This document shows positions 24,569-30,216 of a stretch of 30,216 bases of DNA, piece after piece. Each line of letters starts with the position of its first letter. Positions within the stretch are counted from its first letter, which is position 1. The position numbers were made by a program, and so were the translations under genes. Where the stretch lies: the NCBI GenBank assembly GCA_002771355.1, contig PCSU01000003.1:1-30216 (forward strand), given 5' to 3'. The DNA is from a candidate division WWE3 bacterium CG22_combo_CG10-13_8_21_14_all_39_12 (GTDB lineage Bacteria > Patescibacteriota > 4484-211 > GCA-002791395). The notes under the pieces are model-generated. The model was not told where the DNA came from, made no database searches, and saw only the letters and a list, made by a program, of their open reading frames with translations.

Positions 24569-25624
24569 ATGAATATTCAGGAATTATTAGAAGAAATTGT
24601 AAAACGAGGCGCAAGTGATTTGCACCTTACGGTTGGTGCAATGCCAACATTAAGGATAGATGGATCCTTAACTTCGATTGAGGGTTTTAATCCGTTAAAT
24701 GAAGAAACAATTGTTGAGTTAGTTAATTCTATTCTTACTGAGGAACAAAAAGAAATTTTAACAGCAAATCGAGAAATTGATTTTTCTTTTGCATTAGGCG
24801 AAGTTGCACGTTTTAGGGTAAATGCATACCATCAAAAAGGATACTTGGCGGCAGCTTTAAGGTATATTCCAACGCAAATTAGAACAATTGAAGATTTGAA
24901 TCTTCCTTCAATTGTAAAAAGTTTTACTCGGTTACCGCAGGGATTTGTTCTGGTTGCTGGTCCAACGGGACATGGAAAATCTACAACCCTGGCTGCCATT
25001 ATTAATGAAATCAATGAAAATTCGTCACGACATATAATCACGATCGAAGATCCAATTGAGTATGTTTTTTCGCACAGAAGGTCTTTAATTAGCCAACGAG
25101 AACTTCATTTGGATACCCACTCATGGCAGGTCGCCTTAAAATCAGTTTTGCGCGAAGACCCAGATGTTGTTCTTATTGGTGAAATGCGTGATTACGAAAC
25201 GATTTCTGCCGCTCTTACCATTGCTGAAACTGGTCATTTGGTGTTATCAACTCTTCATACCAATAGTGCATCTGCAACAATAAACCGAATTCTCGATGTA
25301 TTTCCAGAACATCAGCAGGTTCAAATTAGAGCACAGTTAGCAATGACGTTAGAGGGTGTGATTAGTCAACGATTGATTCCAGCAATCGAGGGTGGCCGCT
25401 ACCCTGCTGCTGAGATATTGCTTGCAAATCCAGCATTACGCTCGCTTATTCGTGAAGGAAAAACTCACCAAATCGATAACCTTATTCTTACCTCTCAAGA
25501 TGTAGGAATGATTTCGCTTGAACATTCACTTCAGACCCTTATTAGTGCAGGAAAAATTACCCGTGAGCAGGCTTTATCTCATACCCTACGTCCAGAGGAA
25601 TTATTACGATTATTGGGTCAATAA
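24569..25624 (+). CDS. pilT: Type IV pilus retraction ATPase PilT
   Basis: The opening MNIQELLEEIVKRGASDLHL is typical of PilT. Walker A is GPTGHGKST (131-139), the Asp-box region ITIEDPIEYVF follows, then Walker B DPDVVLIGEMRD and the His-box TGHLVLSTLHTN. The C-terminal motif reads ALRSLIREGKTHQ, a close variant of the AIRNLIRE motif that is needed for retraction and separates PilT from PilB. The length of 351 residues matches the family. The presence of a PilT argues for dynamic, retractable pili used in adhesion, twitching or DNA uptake rather than a pure secretion system. pilC starts three bases after its stop and is surely in the same transcript. Confidence 0.95.
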   Translation: MNIQELLEEIVKRGASDLHLTVGAMPTLRIDGSLTSIEGFNPLNEETIVELVNSILTEEQKEILTANREIDFSFALGEVARFRVNAYHQKGYLAAALRYIPTQIRTIEDLNLPSIVKSFTRLPQGFVLVAGPTGHGKSTTLAAIINEINENSSRHIITIEDPIEYVFSHRRSLISQRELHLDTHSWQVALKSVLREDPDVVLIGEMRDYETISAALTIAETGHLVLSTLHTNSASATINRILDVFPEHQQVQIRAQLAMTLEGVISQRLIPAIEGGRYPAAEILLANPALRSLIREGKTHQIDNLILTSQDVGMISLEHSLQTLISAGKITREQALSHTLRPEELLRLLGQ

Positions 25625-25627
25625 ATT

Positions 25628-26833
25628 ATGAAAGATTTTATATATGCTGCCGTTGATGCAGATGGTATCCCTCAATCAGGAAAAATAAAAGCAAATAGTC
25701 AAAGGCAGGCAATTGAAACCCTTAAAGCAAGGAATTTTATTGTTACCAAACTTGAAGAAAGTAATACTATTTCTATAGGCGATACAATCGCAAAGTTTAG
25801 AGGAATCCCTGGAAATGATAAGGTGGTTTTTACGCGCCAGCTTGGTACGATGATCAATGCTGGACTACCTATTAATCAAGGGTTACGTATTCTTGCTGGT
25901 CAAACAGAAAATTCATTTTTTGCTGCAATAATCCAGGATTTGGTACAGCAAATTGATGGTGGAACAAGCTTGTATGAGGCGTTAAAGTCTCACGAAAAAG
26001 AGTTTGGTCGGTTATATATCTCGCTTATCAAAGCAGGTGAAGCATCAGGAAACCTTGATACTATGTTAGAGCAGTTGGCAGATACTATGGAGTCTGATGG
26101 CAAATTTAAGGGTAAGGTTAAAGGGGCCATGATATATCCTGCAATTATTCTAATGGTTATGGTTGGGGTTTTGGCAGTTATGTTTTTGTTTGTTATTCCG
26201 CAACTTGCTGCTTTATATGCAGATCTTGACGCCGAACTTCCATTTATGACTCAAATGTTGATCAATATGAGTGACTTTTTTGTTACGTATTGGTGGCTTG
26301 CCCTTGCAATTATTGTTGGTACTATTTGGGGACTAAAAAGAATGGCGAGGAATGATGAGGTTGCTCGTAATTTAGCAGAAGCATATTTAAAAGCTCCGGT
26401 ATTTGGTAAATTAACCACAGAAGTTCAACTGGCATCATTTACGCGAACGTTGGCTATGCTTTTACGTTCAGGCATTCCCCTATTAGAGGCGCTCGATATT
26501 GCAAAAGGAACCTTATCTAATAAATTATTTCAAGAAGCTCTTGATGAATGTTCCAAGATGGTAGAAAAAGGGAAACCTTTATCAGTTGCTATTCGCAGTT
26601 ACCCACTTTTCCCACCATTACTTGGTGAGATGTTGGCTGTTGGTGAACAAACAGGTAAAGTAGATGAGGTACTTGCAAAGATTGCTACCTATTTTGAAAA
26701 TAATGCTTCGCAAAAGGCTGATAACCTTGCGAGTGCAATTGAGCCAATTGTCATGGTTGTGCTTGGAGTGATGATTGGTTTTTTGGTTGTAAGTCTTATT
26801 ATGCCGATCTATTCCTTGACAAGCTCATTTTAG
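25628..26833 (+). CDS. pilC: Type IV pilus inner-membrane platform protein PilC (GspF family)
   Basis: The protein has two T2SSF repeats: the first around residues 65-190 (FTRQLGTMINAGLPINQGL, later LIKAGEASGNLDTMLEQLA) and the second around 265-395 (FTRTLAMLLRSGIPLLEAL, later MLAVGEQTGKVDEVLAKIA). Membrane helices lie at about 167-194, 218-236 and 368-396. The N-terminal ~55 residues (YAAVDADGIPQSGKI) match the usual opening strand domain. At 401 residues it is full length. It is thought to connect the PilB/PilT motors with the growing pilus. It follows pilT by three bases with no promoter of its own. Confidence 0.94.
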   Translation: MKDFIYAAVDADGIPQSGKIKANSQRQAIETLKARNFIVTKLEESNTISIGDTIAKFRGIPGNDKVVFTRQLGTMINAGLPINQGLRILAGQTENSFFAAIIQDLVQQIDGGTSLYEALKSHEKEFGRLYISLIKAGEASGNLDTMLEQLADTMESDGKFKGKVKGAMIYPAIILMVMVGVLAVMFLFVIPQLAALYADLDAELPFMTQMLINMSDFFVTYWWLALAIIVGTIWGLKRMARNDEVARNLAEAYLKAPVFGKLTTEVQLASFTRTLAMLLRSGIPLLEALDIAKGTLSNKLFQEALDECSKMVEKGKPLSVAIRSYPLFPPLLGEMLAVGEQTGKVDEVLAKIATYFENNASQKADNLASAIEPIVMVVLGVMIGFLVVSLIMPIYSLTSSF

Positions 26834-26870
26834 TATGGAAGTATGAAGAAGAATTATTAGATACCCTGAG

Positions 26871-26879
26871 AGGGGGTGA
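26871..26879 (+). promoter_or_regulatory. Strong ribosome binding site of the small prepilin
   Basis: AGGGGGTGA, one base from the ideal anti-16S complement AGGAGGTGA, ends five bases before ATG 26885. It sets the start at 26885 rather than the in-frame GTG at 26876, which lies inside the site. It is the strongest Shine-Dalgarno in the window. Confidence 0.8.
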
Positions 26880-26884
26880 GAAAC

Positions 26885-27346
26885 ATGAAACTGCCCAAAT
26901 TTGTACAACAAGGTTTTACGCTTATTGAGTTACTCGTTGTTATTGCTGTTCTAGGTATTTTAGCTGCTGTTGTTCTTGTTGCAATTGATCCAGGTGCTCG
27001 AATTGACGAGGCAAATGATGCTGGAGTACGAAGCAATGTTTCACAGGTAGCTACCGCAGTTGAAACGTGTTTCACCGCTGCTGCAGGATCTGGTGGAGAT
27101 TACGATGATTGTAATGATTCTACGGAATTAATTGCTGGTAAATTCCTTAAGGCTGCTGGCATTTTGACTGATGTTACTATTTCGGTTAATGCTGCCAATG
27201 ATAAGGTTGTAGTGTACGGCACGCTTGAGGCTGCAAGTGCTGCATGTCCTGGGACAACAACAGGGACTAAGTATTGGACGTATCGTTCAGATACAGGAGA
27301 GAGTCTTATTGAATGTGGATCTTCTGCACCTACACCAACGACTTAG
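26885..27346 (+). CDS. Type IV prepilin, probable major pilin
   Basis: MKLPKFVQQG precedes FTLIELLVVIAVLGI, so processing after G10 gives a mature pilin of about 143 residues. The alpha-1 helix continues through DPGARIDEANDAGVRSN into a small head with four cysteines, which could form two disulfides (ETCF with DDCN; SAACPG with LIECG). The C-terminus is Ser/Thr/Pro-rich. Three points suggest the major pilin: it lies directly after pilB-pilT-pilC, it has the strongest ribosome binding site in the window, and it is followed at once by the best terminator. Its composition (Ala, Gly, Thr, Val) is typical of an abundant pilin. Confidence 0.92.
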   Translation: MKLPKFVQQGFTLIELLVVIAVLGILAAVVLVAIDPGARIDEANDAGVRSNVSQVATAVETCFTAAAGSGGDYDDCNDSTELIAGKFLKAAGILTDVTISVNAANDKVVVYGTLEAASAACPGTTTGTKYWTYRSDTGESLIECGSSAPTPTT

Positions 27347-27384
27347 TGTAGGGTTGTCGCATTGAGGGTTTATAAACTCTTAAG

Positions 27385-27412
27385 AAAAAACCACCCGTAA
27401 GGGTGGTTTTTT
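27385..27412 (+). terminator. Intrinsic terminator after the pilBTC-pilin group
   Basis: AAAAAACCACCC (27385-27396), loop GTAA and GGGTGGTTTTTT (27401-27412) form a perfect 12-bp hairpin with a T tract. The symmetric A and T runs make it potentially active in both directions, but only plus-strand genes flank it. Confidence 0.93.
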
Positions 27413-27456
27413 CGTTATGTTAGAGAAAATCTTAACATGTTACTATTTAGTTAGTT

Positions 27457-27987
27457 ATGAATTTTACCAGTCTTTCACGTAAACAATGGACAAAAGTAAC
27501 AGTTATGTTTTTGATGTTTGTTTTTGGGTTTTACTTTATATTTTTTGTCATTAAACCTGTTCAGCGTTTTGAGCAAAGTCGAGATGCATCTAGATTAACA
27601 ACGGTAAATTCTCTTAAATCTGCCATTGAAACATACGTTGTAACCTACAAATCTATACCAAGTTGTGAATCAATTGGATCTGATATTTGTCCGGTTAGCT
27701 ATGTTTTAGATGGTGAAGATCCTGTGAGTAAAAAGCTTATTGCTTCAAACAGCTTACCGTCAATACCTAAACAACCATTGGGTACATCAAATCCTTTTTG
27801 CGAGTATAGGGTTTTTATCTACAGTCAAGAGGAAGACAAGTATTACTTGAGGTGGTGTATGGAGTCCTGGAATGAACAACGCGTACTTTCGGGTCAACAA
27901 GAGAATAATGAATATTGCTCATGGCTTGGCATTGGAAACATAGCGCTTTGTTTGACAGGAAAAGAAATACCTCTCGTACAGCTCTAG
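27457..27987 (+). CDS. Pilin-like membrane protein without a prepilin cleavage motif
   Basis: The N-terminal 15 residues are polar and basic and are followed by a very hydrophobic helix (about 15-33) that passes into KPVQRFEQSRDASRLTTVNS and LKSAIETYVVTYKSIP. That last part closely follows the alpha-1 continuation of the prepilin at 12567 (DPGARINEARDAGRKQDLS then AIETYFTLTQGSIP). The head has six cysteines. There is no GFTLIE: no Gly before the helix and no Glu at position 5, so prepilin peptidase should not process it. I infer a permanently membrane-anchored pilin homologue, perhaps an assembly or tip-initiating factor. TACTAT at 27441-27446, ten bases upstream of ATG 27457, is the likely -10. 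It follows directly after the terminator. Confidence 0.75.
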   Translation: MNFTSLSRKQWTKVTVMFLMFVFGFYFIFFVIKPVQRFEQSRDASRLTTVNSLKSAIETYVVTYKSIPSCESIGSDICPVSYVLDGEDPVSKKLIASNSLPSIPKQPLGTSNPFCEYRVFIYSQEEDKYYLRWCMESWNEQRVLSGQQENNEYCSWLGIGNIALCLTGKEIPLVQL

Positions 27988-28033
27988 AATTTGCCTGGTG
28001 GTTATAGCATATCGTGATACCATCATCTTTACT

Positions 28034-29212
28034 ATGGAAAATAAGAGCGTACACGCACGCATTGTTATTATAATAGGCTTAATCATTTTCATTTCATGGG
28101 GATTTTCAAAAGGCGAACATTTAGACATGGATTCATGGCAAATACTTGGGGATCGCTTTTATACTAATCTACAAAACCAGGATTATGGGGGAACGCACGT
28201 GGCTTCTCGATACGGTGTGACAATTTTGTGGATGTATGTTATTGCAGCGGGGCTTTCCAAGGTTTTTATTCTTGACCATATACTAACGTTTCGAACCATG
28301 GTTGACGTATCGCTCATCGTATTTTTATTGAGTTACGTAACTATTGTTGTTCGAGGGTTTAGAGTTAAACATTCGTGGCAAATTCTTTACTATGTATTGT
28401 TGTCGCCTTATGTTGTTGCAGGTTTGCAATTATCGACTCCCGCGGATAAGTTTTTAACATGGTTTGTTGCATTATCTGTTGTGACGTGGGTTTATGTTCT
28501 GGTAAAAAATGATTATAGGTATATTGTAATAACGGGAGTATGTATAGCTTGTACGCTTTTGACCAAACCTGCCGGACTACTTTTGGTACCGATGTTAGCT
28601 GTCATTACGTTGTATTATTCGATGGTTAAAAAGACTAAAAAGTTTATTATCCCTTTGACCAAAGCGTTAGTCATAGGTGGTTTGATCTTTTATATTAGTT
28701 ATCCGGCTATGTGGGTTAAGCCCATGGAGGTTTTAACCTCACGAGTGTCATCAAGTGCCCAGATTGCCGTTATCCTTCCCACTGCTACAGATACATTGAG
28801 TGTGACAGGGCAAGATTGGCTTGAATATATTTTGGTTTTTTTACGGGTCGATGTAATTGTGGTATGCGGTGTGTGTTTTTTTGCATACTATTTTTATAAA
28901 AAGATTCGCAGAAAAATGATACTCGACGGGATTGACCTTATTGGTATGGCTGGATTTGTTTATGCAATGTTAATTTTGATGGTTGCTTTTGTTTTGTATG
29001 ACAAAGAATATGGGTATATTATTTCTGAAAGATATGTTGTTCCTGCTGTTCCCCTACTAACAGTATTTGTTATTGAAAAGATGGTATTTGTTAAAAAGTA
29101 TCTACCTGTGATGTTTTTTATAAACTTCTACCGGCTTCCCGCTATCCAGTGGCTGTTGCGCATCGGGATTGTTCTGCTGTCAGGTTCGGTTGTGGGGTTA
29201 CCAATTTGGTAG
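28034..29212 (+). CDS. GT-C fold membrane glycosyltransferase (PMT/family 39-like)
   Basis: The protein has about nine or ten membrane helices across 392 residues. After the first helix comes an outside loop with LDMDSWQILGD (D31, D33), then a short helix and SRYGVTILWMY; this recalls the PMT/GT39 layout in which an acidic pair in the first loop binds the lipid-linked sugar donor and a Pro/Tyr-Gly-Val-Thr block follows. ISYPAMWVKPMEVL (about 220-233) is another feature I associate with GT39-like proteins. Such enzymes transfer sugars from polyprenyl phosphate to proteins or lipids outside the membrane. Lying between a pilin-like gene and prepilin peptidase, it may glycosylate pilins. ATG 28034 is chosen over GTG 27998 because it begins a typical short N-region before the first helix. 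Confidence 0.62.
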   Translation: MENKSVHARIVIIIGLIIFISWGFSKGEHLDMDSWQILGDRFYTNLQNQDYGGTHVASRYGVTILWMYVIAAGLSKVFILDHILTFRTMVDVSLIVFLLSYVTIVVRGFRVKHSWQILYYVLLSPYVVAGLQLSTPADKFLTWFVALSVVTWVYVLVKNDYRYIVITGVCIACTLLTKPAGLLLVPMLAVITLYYSMVKKTKKFIIPLTKALVIGGLIFYISYPAMWVKPMEVLTSRVSSSAQIAVILPTATDTLSVTGQDWLEYILVFLRVDVIVVCGVCFFAYYFYKKIRRKMILDGIDLIGMAGFVYAMLILMVAFVLYDKEYGYIISERYVVPAVPLLTVFVIEKMVFVKKYLPVMFFINFYRLPAIQWLLRIGIVLLSGSVVGLPIW

Positions 29213-29234
29213 AGTGTGTAGTACGATATGTAAT
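29206..29234 (+). promoter_or_regulatory. Promoter of prepilin peptidase
   Basis: TTGGTA (29206-29211), a 17-base spacer and TGTAAT (29229-29234), six bases before ATG 29241. The -35 overlaps the stop codon of the glycosyltransferase gene. It predicts transcription starting at the A of the ATG. Confidence 0.55.
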
Positions 29235-29240
29235 GTGGTT

Positions 29241-30056
29241 ATGTTGTATTATTTTATTGTAGGTGTGCTTGGTCTAGCGATCGGATCGTTTTTAAATGTT
29301 GTTATTGATCGTATTCCTAACGGGAAGACCATTTTTATCGATCGATCAAAATGTGATTATTGTAAAGAGGAACTGCGATGGTATGAGCTTGTTCCTGTAT
29401 TATCTTATGTAATACAGAATGGCAAGTGTATGCGCTGTGAAGGTAAACTTTCTTATCAGTACCCGCTTGTTGAGTTGTTGACTGCAATAATCCTTGTTAC
29501 TGTAGTGTACTTTTCTCCTCTCGTAATTACTCTTGAACTTATTATCTCCATAATCTTCATTCTTACATTAATTGCAGTAACCATTATTGATCTCAAACTT
29601 CTTATTATTCCTGATCAGCTCATGTATTTTTTGTTTTTTGTTTTCGTTCTAGTTTCGTCCATTACCTTAGGATGGGATGTTTTTAATAGCGGATTTTTTG
29701 GTGACGTGATTTTACAATGGGCTGGTCCTGTGGTTAATCATCTTGTTTCTGCTAGTATTGCGGGAGGATTTTTTTATGCGCTTGTTCTTTTAACCAAGGG
29801 AAAAGGAATGGGTGGTGGGGATGTTAAGCTAGCTTACATAATGGGTCTTTTCCTTACGGGGACTCAGACGCTGGTAGCAATATACGCTGCATTTATAATA
29901 GGCGCAGTTGTGGGGTTGGTTTTATTGGCAATGAGACGAAAAAAGTTTGGACAGGTTGTTCCATTCGGTCCGTTTTTATCAATTGGTGCCCTATTGTCAC
30001 TTTTGTGGGCACAAGACTTGATAGACCTCTACTTGACAGTCTTTACGGTAAGGTAG
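29241..30056 (+). CDS. pilD: Prepilin peptidase / N-methyltransferase (PilD family)
   Basis: This polytopic aspartic protease cleaves the leader from prepilins and, in complete members, methylates the new N-terminus. The N-terminal domain opens GLAIGSFLNVVIDRIP and has the zinc-type cysteines C38, C41, C63 and C66. The two catalytic aspartates are D117 (IIDLKLLIIPD) and D194 (GMGGGDVKLA). About seven or eight membrane helices are visible, and 271 residues is a normal length. ATG 29241 is preferred over the in-frame ATG at 29169, because 24 extra residues would precede the conserved opening, they overlap the previous gene, and the promoter ends six bases before 29241. It should process all GFTLIE prepilins here. 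Confidence 0.94.
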   Translation: MLYYFIVGVLGLAIGSFLNVVIDRIPNGKTIFIDRSKCDYCKEELRWYELVPVLSYVIQNGKCMRCEGKLSYQYPLVELLTAIILVTVVYFSPLVITLELIISIIFILTLIAVTIIDLKLLIIPDQLMYFLFFVFVLVSSITLGWDVFNSGFFGDVILQWAGPVVNHLVSASIAGGFFYALVLLTKGKGMGGGDVKLAYIMGLFLTGTQTLVAIYAAFIIGAVVGLVLLAMRRKKFGQVVPFGPFLSIGALLSLLWAQDLIDLYLTVFTVR

Positions 30057-30062
30057 TACGCT
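30033..30062 (+). promoter_or_regulatory. Promoter of the last prepilin gene
   Basis: A perfect TTGACA (30033-30038), an 18-base spacer and TACGCT (30057-30062) lie ten bases before ATG 30073. The -35 is inside the end of the prepilin peptidase gene. AGGA at 30063-30066 could also act as a weak ribosome binding site. Confidence 0.55.
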
Positions 30063-30072
30063 AGGATGGTAT

Positions 30073-30216
30073 ATGAATCTGCCATCATTTCAGAAAAAAT
30101 CTTTTGGGTTTACTCTTATAGAGCTTCTTGTTGTTATTGTCGTTATTGGTATTTTGGCTGGTGTAATTATTGTTGTCATTAATCCAAACTTACAGCAAGA
30201 AAAAGCTAAAGAAGGA
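30073..30216 (+). CDS. Type IV prepilin, 5' part only (cut by window end)
   Basis: The visible 48 codons begin MNLPSFQKKSFG and continue FTLIELLVVIVVIGILAG, a full class III signal with Gly before the cleavage site and Glu at mature position 5. The helix then passes into INPNLQQEKAKEG, where the window ends. The head domain cannot be seen, so whether it is a major or minor pilin is unknown. It follows prepilin peptidase by 16 bases and has its own promoter. Confidence 0.9.
   Translation, partial: MNLPSFQKKSFGFTLIELLVVIVVIGILAGVIIVVINPNLQQEKAKEG

Overview
The window reads as part of a small, low-GC bacterial genome of the Candidate Phyla Radiation (Patescibacteria). The evidence is the gene mix: a short DNA polymerase III delta-prime, a membrane-anchored Clp-like ATPase, a VirD4/TraG-like ATPase with no conjugation genes nearby, a class II pyrophosphatase, a compact type IV pilus set with many GFTLIE prepilins, and very short intergenic gaps. 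TGA is used as a stop (for example for the prepilin ending at 15548), which argues against the recoded Gracilibacteria/Absconditabacteria. I cannot place it below phylum level.

Layout. 101-8171 (+): a single-domain response regulator, an RluD-type pseudouridine synthase, a CPA2 antiporter, a LytR_C-domain envelope protein, the VirD4/TraG-like ATPase, a coiled-coil protein and a polytopic membrane protein. 8172-8954 is a 783-base non-coding stretch with one perfect DnaA box, a 15-base palindrome and dispersed G/C-tract repeats. 8955-13178 (+): a Xer recombinase with an inserted linker, the Clp-like AAA+ protein and a prepilin. A bidirectional terminator separates these from the minus-strand block 13264-22693. 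That block holds a secreted protein of clearly higher GC, a 52-residue single-pass membrane protein, a second prepilin, GyrA in two reading frames, the pyrophosphatase, GyrB and delta-prime. 22719-30216 (+) is the pilus locus: PilB, PilT, PilC, a small prepilin with a strong ribosome binding site, a pilin-like protein without a cleavage motif, a GT-C type glycosyltransferase, prepilin peptidase and the start of another prepilin cut by the window edge.

How the parts fit. PilB and PilT would drive extension and retraction through PilC, prepilin peptidase would mature the prepilins, and the membrane glycosyltransferase may decorate pilins or another envelope polymer. The two prepilins at 12567 and 15548 are paralogues lying in inverted orientation either side of the GC-rich secreted protein, so that stretch looks like a surface module. 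gyrA, ppaC, gyrB and the delta-prime gene form a replication/topology block.

Two window-wide patterns stand out. Most genes have a -10 hexamer ending 5-12 bases before the start codon, which predicts leaderless or near-leaderless mRNAs; clear Shine-Dalgarno sites are seen mainly at the small major-type prepilin and the GC-rich secreted protein. Second, several proteins are rewired versions of known families: a Clp-like ATPase lacking both aromatic pore loops, GyrA broken inside its C-terminal pinwheel, and a pilin-like protein with no processing site. All functional calls come from reading motifs by eye; no database search was run.
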